From: Anaerococcus ihuae
GTDB taxonomy: Bacteria > Bacillota > Clostridia > Tissierellales > Peptoniphilaceae
NCBI RefSeq assembly: GCF_928368155.1
Contig: NZ_CAKMRU010000002.1
Coordinates: 1-64,000, forward strand
Direction: 5' to 3'
DNA length: 64,000 bases
The position numbers and the translations under genes were made by a program. A model generated the notes under the pieces. The model did not search any database. It had not been told where the DNA came from and saw only the letters and a program-made list of their open reading frames with translations. Positions 1 to 9,574 of this stretch are shown here, piece after piece. Numbering within the stretch: position 1 is the first letter of the stretch; each line of letters starts with the position of its first letter.

Positions 1-123
1 TGTAGTCTCCATGAAATAGTCAAAGCTATAGAGATATCAAACATTCCACAACACTATGTTTAGTGTATAATATTCTATTGTAAATTTCCATAGAATGACT
101 ACAACTATATGATACAAGAGATC
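1..123 (-). mobile_element. End of a second IS110-type copy (5' noncoding, bridge-RNA region)
   Basis: Positions 1-123 are identical base for base to 16813-16935, the noncoding end upstream of the IS110-type recombinase gene in the complete copy. The recombinase of this copy would lie left of the window. It contains the same internal inverted repeats as the full copy, including GACTACAAC near 97-105. The identity stops at 124, inside a dispersed-repeat sequence that also borders the full copy. The call rests on direct comparison within the window. Confidence 0.85.
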
Positions 124-189
124 TCACTAGATTTCTCCACTCACTACGTTCGGTCGAAATGGGCATATTTTTAGTTTGTCAACAACCTG
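121..189. repeat. Dispersed terminator-associated repeat, right part (copy 1)
   Basis: This is the remaining half of the dispersed element after IS110 insertion. It has the core AGATCTCACTAGATTTCTCC, then the arm with GGTCGAAATGGGC, and the right end AGTTTGTCAACAACCTG at 173-189. It matches the right arms at 16933-17042 and 37600-37656. It abuts an intrinsic terminator hairpin, as other copies do. Confidence 0.75.
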
Positions 190-190
190 A

Positions 191-213
191 AGCAAGAAGT
201 ATCTTGCTTTTTT
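191..213 (+). terminator. Intrinsic terminator next to dispersed repeat copy 1
   Basis: AGCAAGA-agta-TCTTGCT forms a perfect 7-bp stem followed by TTTTTT on the plus strand. It lies directly after the right end of the dispersed element. Other copies have such a hairpin duplicated on both sides; here the left partner would be outside the window. Confidence 0.7.
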
Positions 214-218
214 ATATC

Positions 219-1071
219 TTATCCTACTTTATTTTTTAAAACACCAATTTTTTCAATTTCCATTTCAGTTTCATCATATTTTTTCAAAAATCTAGGAGGA
301 TCAAAGGCCATTCCAACTCCAGATGGAGTACCTGTTGCTATGATAGTGCCTTTTTTTAAGGTCATAGCTTCCGACAAATTTTCAATCATTTTATCCACAG
401 ATAAAATCATATTTTTTGTAGAATTTTCTTGCCTTATTTCTCCATTTATTTTTGTTCTAAGCCTTAAATTATTATAATCAAAACTTCCATCATTTAACAA
501 AATACAAGGCCCATTACAGACGAACCATCAAAACTTTTTCCATAGTACCATTGTTTGTATTTAGTTTGAAGTTCTCTTGCTGAAAGGTCATTAAAAATTG
601 TAAAACCAAATATATAATTTTTAGCCTCATTCGCCTTTACATTTTTACAATCTTTTCCAATAATCACTCCAAGTTCGATTTCATAATCAAGACAATCGGT
701 TATTTTTTCATTTAAAAGAATCTTTTCTTCATTTCCAAGAATTTTATTTGCTCTCTTAGAAAAATAAATTGTATCAACATTTTTGGCAAAATCTTCTTTA
801 GAAACAAGTTCAAGCTCATCTTTATGATCTAGATAATTCATCCCTATACAAATTATATCTTGTTTTGGATATTCTATTGGACTTAAAATTTTATAAGGTC
901 CACTCACTTCCTCCAAACTTAAAAGATCAGGCTTTAAAGGGTTTATTTCTTTTTCTATTAGATCATTTATATCAGAAAGTTGATATTTTAGATTATTTAA
1001 AATATACCTTTTTTTATTTTTTCTATTAAAATCTTTTTCTTATTTTCTATTTCAACATATAAAATTTTCAT
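219..1071 (-). pseudogene. Fumarylacetoacetate hydrolase family protein, frameshifted twice
   Basis: Read across two frame changes this is one FAH-family (2-keto-4-pentenoate hydratase/isomerase type) protein of about 280 residues. It starts at ATG 1069-1071. The frame breaks in a poly-A stretch near 1010, so the middle fragment is in another frame. A second break lies near 505-510: the reading GATGGTTCGTCTGTAATGGG is followed by CC, where one further C would restore the family sequence DGSSVMGPCIL. The middle part carries IGMNYLDHKDE and DYEIELGVIIGK. The last part carries GTIIATGTPSGVGM, the typical FAH C-terminal motif. Upstream on the same strand is a sugar-acid operon, so the intact enzyme may have belonged to that pathway. 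Homopolymer sequencing error could explain the first break but less easily the second. Confidence 0.8.
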
Positions 1072-1178
1072 ACCTACTCCTTTTAATTTTCCGTTTATAA
1101 TCTATAGCCAAGGAAATATTCATAAATTAAAAACTCCACAATAAATACCCATGGGATTTATCATGAAGTTTTATAATT

Positions 1179-2558
1179 TTAACCAAATAGTAGGTTTAAA
1201 ATAACTATTGAAACAAATCCAACAGCCCAAGCAATTGTTGATATTATTGAATATCCCTTTATTTGCTCTTTGGCCTTTGTTAAACCTAACGATCTGTTTA
1301 CAACCCAGAAAAAAGAATCATTAAAGTATGAGAAAAATATTGATCCAACACAGGCTGATAGGGTTGCAAACACTGGATCTACTCCCAACTCTAAAACTAT
1401 AGGAGCTGAAATTGATGCTGATGTTAACATAGCAACCGTTCCTGACCCTTGTATAAATCTAATTAATGTTGATATTATAAATGGCAACAACAATGGATTT
1501 ATTTTCATCTTTGAAATTGAAGTTGCTATATTAGATCCGACACCAGATTCTGTTAGAACTTTTCCTAAGGCTCCTCCACCACCTGTGACAAGAATTATTA
1601 TTCCTGCAGACTGGATGCCTATTTCTAACTCTTTTATCACCTTATCTCTTGACATATTTTTAGTTAGGGTAATAATCGCTATTACTAAACCTATTCCAAC
1701 AGCAACTATAGGTGTTCCCAAAAATACAAAAGCACTTAAAATTCCTTTTATTTCAAATCCTTTTACTTTTGAAAGAGCTCCTATTATTGTATTTATTAAG
1801 ATGAGTATTATAGGAACTATTATTGGTAAAAATGCTATTGTTGCTGATGGCATTTTTTCATTTTCATCTAATCTATAATCAACTATTTTACTTTCTTCTT
1901 GAATTTCTGGTCTTATCCAATCTCCATTTTCATCTGGCAATTGGTAAACCTTTTTCCCATAGTATCTAGCGTATAATAAGGTTGCTACAACCATCGGTAT
2001 TGCTATTACTATACCCCACAAAATAACAGCACCTACATTTGCTCCAAAAATTCCAGCAGCTCCTACAGGTCCTGGAGTTGGTGGAACCAAGGTATGGGTT
2101 ATTACAAGTCCTGATGCTAGGGCAAGTCCTAATGTAATAACTGATTTTCTTGTATTTTTTGATAGGGCCTTTGCCACTGGAAATAAAATTATAAAGCCTG
2201 AGTCACAATAAATTGGAATTGAAACTAAAAATCCTGTAATGGCCATGGCCAAATCTTCCCTACCCTTACCAAATATTTTTATAAAGGTTAGGGCCATTCT
2301 CTTTGCAGCATTTGAAATTTCAAAAAGCTGTCCCATCATTACCCCAAATCCAATTATTATTCCTATACTTCCAAGTGTACCTCCAAATCCATCCGTTACA
2401 CTTTTTATTACTTCTTCATAAGGCATTCCGCCGGCCACTCCTATAAAAAGAGCTGAAATAATAAGAGCTAAAAATGTATGTATTTTTGTTTTTACAATAA
2501 GCCCTATTAGTAGGACAAGTCCTACTATTAAGGCTATTAATATTCTATTATCTGACAT
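1179..2558 (-). CDS. GntP family sugar-acid:H+ symporter
   Basis: A 459-residue, very hydrophobic protein with about 12-14 membrane segments, the length usual for GntP/gluconate permeases. Family features are the N-terminal helix pair, the segment GFLVSIPIYCDSGFIILFPV, the PPTPGP motif near residue 158, and a C-terminal half rich in small residues (VTGGGGALGKVL). It imports sugar acids by proton symport. It is the last intact gene after DeoR regulator, kinase and dehydrogenase genes on the same strand, with 11 bp to the dehydrogenase gene. This fits uptake of D-threonate or D-erythronate rather than gluconate, since no gluconate kinase is adjacent; the substrate is inferred from context. Confidence 0.85.
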   Translation of the reverse strand: MSDNRILIALIVGLVLLIGLIVKTKIHTFLALIISALFIGVAGGMPYEEVIKSVTDGFGGTLGSIGIIIGFGVMMGQLFEISNAAKRMALTFIKIFGKGREDLAMAITGFLVSIPIYCDSGFIILFPVAKALSKNTRKSVITLGLALASGLVITHTLVPPTPGPVGAAGIFGANVGAVILWGIVIAIPMVVATLLYARYYGKKVYQLPDENGDWIRPEIQEESKIVDYRLDENEKMPSATIAFLPIIVPIILILINTIIGALSKVKGFEIKGILSAFVFLGTPIVAVGIGLVIAIITLTKNMSRDKVIKELEIGIQSAGIIILVTGGGGALGKVLTESGVGSNIATSISKMKINPLLLPFIISTLIRFIQGSGTVAMLTSASISAPIVLELGVDPVFATLSACVGSIFFSYFNDSFFWVVNRSLGLTKAKEQIKGYSIISTIAWAVGFVSIVILNLLFG

Positions 2559-2568
2559 ATTTTACCTA

Positions 2569-3561
2569 CTATCTTCTAAATTGTGGGCCATATTTTGCAG
2601 CAAGTTTCACAGCCTCTACCATGCTTACTTCTGATGCAATATTTTTTCCTGCAACATCAAAGGCTGTTCCATGGTCTACAGAAGTTCTTAAAAATGGCAT
2701 TGAATTTGTAAGTGAAATTGTCTTCATAAAGTTATATGTTTTTGTAGCAATGTGTCCTTGATCGTGATAAAGTGACAAAACTGCTCCATATTTTCCTTGA
2801 AGTCCTTGGGCAAATACAGAATCAGCTCCAACAGGTCCTACGACATCAAATCCTTTTTTCTTAGCATCTTCTATTGCTGGACTAATCTCTTCTACCTCTT
2901 CGTATCCAAACAAGCCATGCTCGCCTGAGTGTGGATTTAATCCAGCAACTGCAAGAGTTCCTTCAACTCCTAATCTCTTCATAGCTTCTGTACATCTTTC
3001 AATGTATTCATAAACCTTATCATATTTAACTTGATCTATTGCATCTTTTAGTGAAAGGTGTCTTGATAAGAAAAACACTCTCAGTCCTTCTACTTCAAAC
3101 ATTGTAAGTGGATCTTTTACTCCAGATATTTTTTCAAACATTTCTGTATGCCCTATAAATGGTATATCAGCTGCCCTTAATGATTCTTTATTGATTGGTG
3201 ATGTAGCAACAGATTCTACTTCTCCATTCATAGCAAGCTCACCTGCTTTAAAAATATATTCATAAGCTGCCTTACCACAAGCTGCACTTACTTCTCCAAA
3301 TTCATAATCTTCTGGCATATTTTTTAAATCTATTAAATCTATTGTTCCAAATTCATATTTTCCTTCGTTTACATGTTCAATAATATTTATTTTTAAATCA
3401 AGGCCTGTAACTTTTAAGGCTTTTTCTAAAACATTTTTATCTCCTACCAAAACTATATCAGCTTGGTTATACAATTCTTTTACATTAAATGTTTTTACTA
3501 CTATTTCTGGTCCTATTCCTGCTGGATCTCCTAATGTTACTGCTATTCTACTTCTTTTCAT
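2569..3561 (-). CDS. pdxA2: PdxA2-type 4-phospho-D-threonate/D-erythronate 3-dehydrogenase
   Basis: A 330-residue PdxA-family oxidative decarboxylase. The start at 3561 is chosen because AAGGAGAATAAAA lies just before it and MKRSRIAVTLGDPAGIGPE is the standard N-terminus; an upstream ATG adds 12 residues without a site. Visible motifs are GDPAGIGPE, the metal-binding GHTEMF region, NPHSGE, and LSLYHDQGHI. The PdxA2 subfamily is known to oxidise 4-phospho-D-threonate or -erythronate to DHAP and CO2 and usually sits beside DUF1537 kinases, exactly as here (3 bp from the kinase stop). A role in pyridoxal phosphate synthesis is therefore less likely, as no other pdx gene is present. Confidence 0.85.
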   Translation of the reverse strand: MKRSRIAVTLGDPAGIGPEIVVKTFNVKELYNQADIVLVGDKNVLEKALKVTGLDLKINIIEHVNEGKYEFGTIDLIDLKNMPEDYEFGEVSAACGKAAYEYIFKAGELAMNGEVESVATSPINKESLRAADIPFIGHTEMFEKISGVKDPLTMFEVEGLRVFFLSRHLSLKDAIDQVKYDKVYEYIERCTEAMKRLGVEGTLAVAGLNPHSGEHGLFGYEEVEEISPAIEDAKKKGFDVVGPVGADSVFAQGLQGKYGAVLSLYHDQGHIATKTYNFMKTISLTNSMPFLRTSVDHGTAFDVAGKNIASEVSMVEAVKLAAKYGPQFRR

Positions 3562-3563
3562 TT

Positions 3564-4844
3564 TTATTCTCCTTTGCTTAATAATCTGTCGATACATTTT
3601 ACCATTATTTGGTCTGTTCCAACCATGCCACCCTTACTTACAATTTTTAAACCATCTACACATCCACCTATAAGTCTTCCATAGGCAACTAGAGGTTCTA
3701 TTTCTTCTCTTATTTCAATTCCTTGGCTGCCAAGCTCTTCTGTTACTGCTATTGTTACATCTCCTCCAGAAGTAAAGGCCCCAGATATTGCCTTGTCCTT
3801 AACTATTATTTTTTTTGCAATTTTGGCAAGTCCTCTAGAAATCATAAGAGATAGGTCATCAATACTCATATTTTTTTCTTCAGAGATTGATTTTAAATCA
3901 AGTCTTTTTGCAATATCATCTGGTGTTGTAGTTATTATAACTAATTTCCTTTCCTTTAACTCTTTTTCTGCAAGATTTGTTGCTCTTTCGATCTCTTCTA
4001 AAGCTAGGTTTATGTCTATTAGTTTTATAGGATCTACTTCAAGTTTAAAAGAATTGAAATTTTTGTATAATTGTTTCATTTGATTAATTGTCACATTTGT
4101 AACTGAGCCGATTACTGCTAAAGCCTTTGTACTAATGTGACTTTGCTTATAAAGAATTTTTGTTACTTCTTTTGTAAATGGACCTGGATCTACGCTAATA
4201 AAGTTTACTTTGCTTTCTATACTTGCTTTAGCAATCATTCTTATTTGCTCATTTGTTATAGCATCAAATATAAGAAGGTCATAGTCTTTATTTTCAATTA
4301 TTAATTTTTTTATATTTTCAAGACCCTTTTCAATATCATTTATAGATATATGTTTGATTTTTCCTTCATAATCTTTTTTAAAATTCTCGCTAACCAAGTT
4401 AGATACGGCTGATATTTTTGAATCCTTGCCTGCATCTGTATTCATCAAGGGAATTCCATCTACGTACATAAAATCGTTTACTACAATTCTTTTAGAATCT
4501 GGAAAAGATGGAACACAAATAGCCAAGCTTTTATTTCCTAAAGCATCTTGATAAGCCTTAAGTTCCGATCCTAGGTTTCCTCTTAGGGTAGAATCTATCC
4601 TTTTAGAATATAAAATTACTTCATCTTTTTTAACTTTATTAACTTTTTCAAAAACTCTTTTATAAGCTTGAGCTGAACTCATAGCCCTAGAGTCGGTTGT
4701 AAAAGCAAATACATCAATTTCTCCACGAAGATCACTAATATCGTTTCCAGTGATACTTGCAGTTGTTAAGCCTATCCCCTTCATCAAGGCACAATTTGCA
4801 TTGGCACCCGTCAGATCATCGGCTATTATCATTACCTCTTTCAT
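3564..4844 (-). CDS. dtnK: Four-carbon acid sugar kinase (DUF1537; D-threonate/D-erythronate kinase)
   Basis: A 426-residue kinase with the family start motif IADDLTGANANCA at residues 7-19 and SKRIDSTLRGNLGSE near 80-94. The C-terminal nucleotide domain carries SGGDVTIAV near 358 and GGMVGT near 406. Enzymes of this family phosphorylate D-threonate or D-erythronate at C4, giving the substrate of the PdxA2-type dehydrogenase encoded next. Gene order regulator-kinase-dehydrogenase-permease supports one catabolic operon. Which of the two stereoisomers is used cannot be decided from the sequence. Confidence 0.85.
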   Translation of the reverse strand: MKEVMIIADDLTGANANCALMKGIGLTTASITGNDISDLRGEIDVFAFTTDSRAMSSAQAYKRVFEKVNKVKKDEVILYSKRIDSTLRGNLGSELKAYQDALGNKSLAICVPSFPDSKRIVVNDFMYVDGIPLMNTDAGKDSKISAVSNLVSENFKKDYEGKIKHISINDIEKGLENIKKLIIENKDYDLLIFDAITNEQIRMIAKASIESKVNFISVDPGPFTKEVTKILYKQSHISTKALAVIGSVTNVTINQMKQLYKNFNSFKLEVDPIKLIDINLALEEIERATNLAEKELKERKLVIITTTPDDIAKRLDLKSISEEKNMSIDDLSLMISRGLAKIAKKIIVKDKAISGAFTSGGDVTIAVTEELGSQGIEIREEIEPLVAYGRLIGGCVDGLKIVSKGGMVGTDQIMVKCIDRLLSKGE

Positions 4845-4862
4845 AATCCCTCCTTTGAATTT

Positions 4863-5591
4863 TTAAATGTTAGATTTAAAATCTTCAGTTATAAAATAAT
4901 CAAATTCATCACACTTGTTGAAAGAATAGAAACCTGTTTTCCCAAATTTACTGCTATCTGTCATCATTATGGATAAATTAGAATTTTCAATCATTTTTCT
5001 TTTTATCCTTCCTTTTTTTTCTGATGTTGAGTAAACAAACTTTTCATCATAGGCATCTGTACCCATAAAACAAATGTCTGCATGCAGTCTTGATAAGTTC
5101 TCAAGTCCATCAATAGAAGATAAGGTTCTTGTTTTTGTATCTACATATCCACCTAATAAATATGTTTTTATATTTTCAAAATCCGATAAGATGTAGGCTA
5201 TTCCTAAATCATATGTAATAACTTCTATATTTTTATATTTTTTAATATAATCAACAAGCATATAAGTTGTAGTTCCAGAATCTAAGAATATAACTATGTC
5301 ATCTTCTAAAAACTTACTTGCCTTTAAGGCTATAGATTTTTTTAAATCTATATTTATGGTTTTCTTGTTATCAACCGCAAGTTCTTTTATATTTTTTTGA
5401 ATCTTAATAGCTCCACCGTGGGTTCTTTTGGCAATATTTTTCTCTTCAAGCTCTTTCAAATCTTTTCTTATAGTTACTTCAGAAACATTAAGATCATCTG
5501 CCAAATCGGAAACATTAACCCTGTAATCTTTATTAAGTTTACTTTCGATAAATTTCAATCTTTCTTCTAAAAACATTTTATTTAATTTCAT
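4863..5591 (-). CDS. DeoR family transcriptional regulator
   Basis: About 242 residues. An N-terminal winged helix-turn-helix (VNVSDLADDLNVSEVTIRKD) is followed by the DeoR signature KRTHGGA and a ribose-isomerase-like sensor domain (DSGTTTYMLVDYI, LGGYVDTKTRTLSS). The start is uncertain: 5591 has AAAGGA almost touching it, an ATG at 5576 also gives a normal N-terminus, and a longer frame to 5693 would run over the promoter. It is the first gene of the sugar-acid operon and probably represses it in response to a phosphorylated pathway intermediate; that role is inferred from position. Confidence 0.85.
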   Translation of the reverse strand: MKLNKMFLEERLKFIESKLNKDYRVNVSDLADDLNVSEVTIRKDLKELEEKNIAKRTHGGAIKIQKNIKELAVDNKKTINIDLKKSIALKASKFLEDDIVIFLDSGTTTYMLVDYIKKYKNIEVITYDLGIAYILSDFENIKTYLLGGYVDTKTRTLSSIDGLENLSRLHADICFMGTDAYDEKFVYSTSEKKGRIKRKMIENSNLSIMMTDSSKFGKTGFYSFNKCDEFDYFITEDFKSNI

Positions 5592-5611
5592 TTCCTTTCG
5601 TTTACTTTTAT

Positions 5612-5640
5612 ATAATACCACGCTTAAAAATTTTTTGCAA
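5612..5640 (-). promoter_or_regulatory. Promoter of the DeoR/sugar-acid operon
   Basis: On the minus strand, -35 TTGCAA (5635-5640) and -10 TATTAT (5612-5617) are separated by 17 bp. The start codon follows about 20 bp downstream. Confidence 0.6.
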
Positions 5641-5651
5641 ACATTTTTACA

Positions 5652-5688
5652 AAAAAAATACCAAGCTATACATGGCCTGGTATTTTTT
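5652..5688. terminator. Bidirectional terminator between degV and the DeoR operon
   Basis: The stem AAAAAATACCA / TGGTATTTTTT encloses a short loop and has an A/T run on each side. It overlaps the stop codon of degV and serves minus-strand transcripts of that gene. Confidence 0.8.
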
Positions 5689-6544
5689 AGCAATCAACAA
5701 CACTTACAAGTAGAGATTTGGGTCCTAGGTGGACTCCAAATACTGGTGGGACTGACATTTCTTTGAATAGTTTTGCGTTTTTTATTTCGTCTTTTAATAA
5801 TTCTTTTATTATTTTTATTTCTTCTAAACTATTCCCTTCACCAATTGCTAAAATGTATTCTTTTTTATCTTGAATTTTTTCCTTAAGAATTTTCGCCATT
5901 TCTTTGAAAGATTTCTTTTTTCCTATTACTCTTTTAGCGATTTTTATTTCTCCTTCTTTCATAGTGAAAATAGGTGTGAATTTCATTAGACTTGCTACTT
6001 TACCAATAGATTTTGGTAACCTACCTCCTTTTACAAGGTAGTCAAGAGTATCTACTCTTACAAATACATTTGCTTTTTTTACATCTTCTATAGCCTCCTT
6101 ATAAATTTCTTGGTAACTTTTACCAGCTAGTGCAGATTTTGCGGCCTTAGTCGCTATAAAATATATGGGTAGGGATGCAATTTCTGTATCAATAATATCA
6201 ATAGTTACATCTTTGTTTTCTATGTGATTTTTTGCCAAATTCATCATATTATTCATTCCAGAAAGCGATGATCCTATCGAAAAGCAAAGAATTTTATTAT
6301 AACCTTCATTTATATACTCATTTAGCATTTCCGTAAATTCTCCGACTCCAGGAATTGAAGTAGTCACTTTTTCTTCACTTTTACCAAGTTTATCAAAAAA
6401 TTCTTCACTTTTAATATCAATTTGATCTGTATAAGTTTCACCATCAATATGAATCTTAAAGTAAATAATTCCCATATTATATTTTTTTGCCACTTCAGGA
6501 CTAATCGAACTTCCCGAATCAACTATTATTTTTATTTTTTCCAT
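5687..6544 (-). CDS. degV: DegV family fatty-acid-binding protein
   Basis: A 285-residue DegV/FakB-type protein. The N-terminus IKIIVDSGSSISPEVAKKY and the ligand-site motifs TTSIPGVGEF and FSIGSSLSGMNN are typical, as is RVDTLDYLVKGGRLPKSIG in the C-terminal domain. Members bind a fatty acid and present it to the FakA kinase for acyl phosphate formation; no fakA is in the window. It is a single-gene unit flanked by terminators on both sides (5652-5688 and 6572-6605). Confidence 0.85.
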   Translation of the reverse strand: MEKIKIIVDSGSSISPEVAKKYNMGIIYFKIHIDGETYTDQIDIKSEEFFDKLGKSEEKVTTSIPGVGEFTEMLNEYINEGYNKILCFSIGSSLSGMNNMMNLAKNHIENKDVTIDIIDTEIASLPIYFIATKAAKSALAGKSYQEIYKEAIEDVKKANVFVRVDTLDYLVKGGRLPKSIGKVASLMKFTPIFTMKEGEIKIAKRVIGKKKSFKEMAKILKEKIQDKKEYILAIGEGNSLEEIKIIKELLKDEIKNAKLFKEMSVPPVFGVHLGPKSLLVSVVDC

Positions 6545-6571
6545 TTTTTCCTCTTTTAATTATTTTTTCTT

Positions 6572-6605
6572 AAAAAAATAGCCTCAAAACAAAAAGTTTT
6601 GAGGC
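6572..6605 (-). terminator. Terminator after gpmA
   Basis: GCCTCAAAAC-aaaaa-GTTTTGAGGC (6581-6605) makes a 10-bp stem. On the minus strand it is followed by a run of seven T (6573-6579). Confidence 0.85.
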
Positions 6606-6617
6606 CTTATGTCTTTT

Positions 6618-7307
6618 TTATAAATAATATTTTTTGATTACATTTAGATTATCATCTAATTCGTAAACTAATGGTTGACCTGTTGGAATTTCTAAATCCA
6701 TTATGTCATCATCTGAAATTTTTTCTAAATGTTTTGCCATAGCTCTTAGTGAGTTTCCGTGTGCTGCAACTAAAACTGTTTTTCCATCGATTAAGTCTTT
6801 TGCAATATTATCTGTATAAAATGGAAGACATCTTTCGAGGGTTACTTTTAAGTTTTCTGCAACTGGAATTATATCTTGTGGATATTCTTTAAATCTATCC
6901 TCGCTTGCTTGTGCTTTTGCTTCTTCTTCTGATAGAGCTGGTGGAAGTGTATCGTATGATCTTCTCCAAATATGAACTTGTTCGTCTCCGTATTTTTCTG
7001 CTGTTTCTTTTTTGTTTAATCCTTGAAGCGCTCCATAGTGACGTTCGTTTAATCTCCAAGATTTCACAACTGGAACATACATTTGGTCAGAATATTCAAG
7101 AGCAAAGTTACAAGTTTTTATTGCTCTTTTTAAAATTGATGTATAGGCAATATCAAATTTAATTCCTGCTTCTTTGATTTTTCTTCCAGCTTCTTTTGCT
7201 TCTTCAACTCCCTTGTCTGATAAATTCACATCTACCCAACCTGTAAATTTATTGGCAAGATTCCATTCACTTTGTCCATGTCTTACGAAAACTAATTTTT
7301 TTGTCAT
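6618..7307 (-). CDS. gpmA: 2,3-bisphosphoglycerate-dependent phosphoglycerate mutase
   Basis: 229 residues, the normal length for dPGM. It interconverts 3- and 2-phosphoglycerate in glycolysis. The catalytic phosphohistidine motif VRHGQSEWN is at residues 8-16, [13 protein letters not shown] follows near 86, and the second histidine is in AAHGNSLR near 183. The gene begins at the last base of the mreB-like stop region, so it is co-transcribed with the metK-mreB string upstream, and it ends at a strong terminator. Confidence 0.95.
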   Translation of the reverse strand: MTKKLVFVRHGQSEWNLANKFTGWVDVNLSDKGVEEAKEAGRKIKEAGIKFDIAYTSILKRAIKTCNFALEYSDQMYVPVVKSWRLNERHYGALQGLNKKETAEKYGDEQVHIWRRSYDTLPPALSEEEAKAQASEDRFKEYPQDIIPVAENLKVTLERCLPFYTDNIAKDLIDGKTVLVAAHGNSLRAMAKHLEKISDDDIMDLEIPTGQPLVYELDDNLNVIKKYYL

Positions 7308-8356
7308 TATCTTCTCCTCATTTTTTCCTTTTTCTCAAGCTGTTTTTGCTTGGCTTTCATTGACTCATTCTTTTCTTCATCGATATTGTCAATCCAAGTA
7401 AGGGCGTTTGCTGTTCCCTTGATTACACATTCTCTTGGATCTTCTGCAATTTTTACATCGATTTGAAGTCTTTCATTGATTCTTTTAGCAAGACCCAATG
7501 TTAAGGCTCCGCCTCCTGTTAAAAATATACCCCTTTCATACAAATCTGCAGCTAATTCTGGTGGAGTTTGCTCTAAAACATTTTTTACTCCATTTATAAT
7601 TTTATCAATGGATGGGAGTAAGCATGAATAAATTTCTCCAACTGGAAGATATATTTTTGAAGGAAGCCCATCATCAATAAGTCTTCCTACAACTTCTATT
7701 GAATCTGTGTAGTCTGCTTCTTGGGATTTTATTTTTATCATTTCTGCACTAGCATCTCCAATTAGCATCCTATATCTTTTTCTTATGTGATCTTTTATAT
7801 CATTGTCAAAAGTATCTCCAGAAATTTCTATAGAGTCACTTGTCACAATTTGTCCCATAGAAACCACAGCAATATCAGAAGTTCCTCCCCCAATATCTAT
7901 AACCATATTTCCTTTTTCATCTGTAATATCTATGTCGGCTCCGATTGCTGCTGCAAGAGGCTCGTCTATCAAATAAACTCTGTGAGCTCCTGCATTTTCT
8001 GCTGCTTGAAGAACTGCTCTTTTTTCAATTTGGGTAGCCTTGCTTGGAACACAAATCAAAAGATCTGGTTTGAATAAGGACCTATCTAAAGATTTTTTCA
8101 AAAAATATTTTAGCATTTCTTCTGTTGCATTAAAATCTGCAATAACTCCATCTTTTAATGGCTTTAAGGCGATTACATTTCCTGGAGTTCTTCCCAAAAT
8201 TTTCTTTGCATCTTTTCCAACTGAAAGGATTTTTCCAGTAAGAGTGTCTTTTGCTATAACTGAAGGTTCTTCTAGGCAAATTCCCTTATCTTCTACAAAA
8301 ACTAGGACTGAGGCTGTTCCCAAATCTATTGCGACACTTTTTCTAAACCTTGACAT
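7307..8356 (-). CDS. mreB: MreB/Mbl family cell-shape protein
   Basis: A 349-residue actin-like ATPase. Phosphate-1 loop [12 protein letters not shown] (9-20), the connecting motif [10 protein letters not shown], phosphate-2 [15 protein letters not shown] and adenosine motif [13 protein letters not shown] are all present. MreB polymers position lateral wall synthesis in rods. The C-terminal extension [14 protein letters not shown] is basic and unusual. It sits alone between metK and gpmA without mreC or mreD. If the organism is a coccus, as the rest of the window suggests, the job of this protein is worth asking about. Confidence 0.85.
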   Translation of the reverse strand: MSRFRKSVAIDLGTASVLVFVEDKGICLEEPSVIAKDTLTGKILSVGKDAKKILGRTPGNVIALKPLKDGVIADFNATEEMLKYFLKKSLDRSLFKPDLLICVPSKATQIEKRAVLQAAENAGAHRVYLIDEPLAAAIGADIDITDEKGNMVIDIGGGTSDIAVVSMGQIVTSDSIEISGDTFDNDIKDHIRKRYRMLIGDASAEMIKIKSQEADYTDSIEVVGRLIDDGLPSKIYLPVGEIYSCLLPSIDKIINGVKNVLEQTPPELAADLYERGIFLTGGGALTLGLAKRINERLQIDVKIAEDPRECVIKGTANALTWIDNIDEEKNESMKAKQKQLEKKEKMRRR

Positions 8357-8364
8357 GGCCTCTC

Positions 8365-9534
8365 CTATTTATTTTTTAATTTATCAACTTGGTCTAATTT
8401 TTCCCAAGTAAAGTCTTTATCATTTCTTCCAAAGTGTCCGTAAGCTGCAGTTTTTTTGAAAATTGGTCTTTGTAAATCTAATTTGTCAATTATGGCTTGA
8501 GGTCTAAAATCAAAAACTTCTTTTACAATTTCTGCAAGTTTTTCGTCTTCATATTTTCCTGTTCCAAAACTGTCTACATAAATTGATAGAGGTTTTGCAA
8601 CTCCGATTGCATAAGCAACTCCAATTTCACATTTTTTGCAAAGGCCTGCTGCTACCATATTTTTGGCTGCATATCTTGCCATGTAAGCTGCTGATCTATC
8701 AACTTTTGTAGCATCTTTTCCAGAAAATGCTCCACCACCAGATTTTGAATATCCACCGTAGGCATCTACGATTATTTTTCTTCCTGTAAGGCCTGAGTCA
8801 CCTTTTGGTCCACCAACTACAAATTTTCCTGTTGGATTTATATAAAATTTAGTATCATCGTCGATGTATTTTGGATCAATAACTTCTTTTATAACTTTTT
8901 CGATTACATCTTTTTTAATTTGTTCAAGACTTACATCTTCTGAGTGTTGGGTTGAAATAACTACGGAATCTACTCTTTTTAGTTCTCCATCATCATATTC
9001 AACTGTAACTTGACTTTTTCCATCTGGTCTTAAATAATCTAGAATTTTTTCTTTTCTTACATAAGTTAATCTTTGTGCAAGTTTTTGGGCATAAACTACT
9101 GATAAAGGAAGGTATTCTTCTGTTTCATCATCTGCATAACCAAAAACCATTCCTTGGTCTCCTGCTCCGATTTTGTCGTACTTATCATTTGTAGATTTAA
9201 AATCCATTGAGTCGTTTACACCTTGAGCAATGTCAGGAGATTGTTCAATCAAAGAAGTTAAAACTGCTACGTTTTGATAATCAAATCCTAATTTTGGATC
9301 ATCATAACCAATTTCTTTTATTGTATCTCTTGCTATGCTTTCTATTGGTGCGTAGGCGTTTGTTGAAATTTCTCCAACAACTAGGACAAGACCAGTTGTT
9401 GTTACACATTCACAAGCTACTCTTGAATTTTTATCTTGTTTTAAACATTCGTCCAATATTGCATCGGAAATTTGGTCACAAATCTTATCAGGATGTCCTT
9501 CTGTTACTGATTCTGAAGTAAATAATTTTTTCAT
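8365..9534 (-). CDS. metK: S-adenosylmethionine synthetase
   Basis: 389 residues, full length. It makes S-adenosylmethionine from methionine and ATP. Motifs: [19 protein letters not shown] at the N-terminus, [12 protein letters not shown] near 122, and the phosphate-binding [20 protein letters not shown] near 258. Only about 40 bp separate it from ispF upstream, and there is no SAM riboswitch in that gap, so it is expressed as part of the carD-ispDF operon. Confidence 0.96.
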   Translation of the reverse strand: MKKLFTSESVTEGHPDKICDQISDAILDECLKQDKNSRVACECVTTTGLVLVVGEISTNAYAPIESIARDTIKEIGYDDPKLGFDYQNVAVLTSLIEQSPDIAQGVNDSMDFKSTNDKYDKIGAGDQGMVFGYADDETEEYLPLSVVYAQKLAQRLTYVRKEKILDYLRPDGKSQVTVEYDDGELKRVDSVVISTQHSEDVSLEQIKKDVIEKVIKEVIDPKYIDDDTKFYINPTGKFVVGGPKGDSGLTGRKIIVDAYGGYSKSGGGAFSGKDATKVDRSAAYMARYAAKNMVAAGLCKKCEIGVAYAIGVAKPLSIYVDSFGTGKYEDEKLAEIVKEVFDFRPQAIIDKLDLQRPIFKKTAAYGHFGRNDKDFTWEKLDQVDKLKNK

Positions 9535-9574
9535 TTTTTAATCCTTTCTATAATTTAAATTATAAATTTAATTT

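Noticed and set aside
1072-1178. Terminator between GntP gene and FAH pseudogene
   Set aside because: The palindromic AATAAATACCCATGGGATTT has no clear T run and an imperfect stem, so a terminator cannot be supported.
1270-1878. 202-residue plus-strand frame opposite the GntP gene
   Set aside because: It is the antisense shadow of a clear membrane transporter and has no family features.
9535-9574. SAM riboswitch before metK
   Set aside because: The gap is only about 40 bp and AT-rich with no paired elements; metK is inside an operon.
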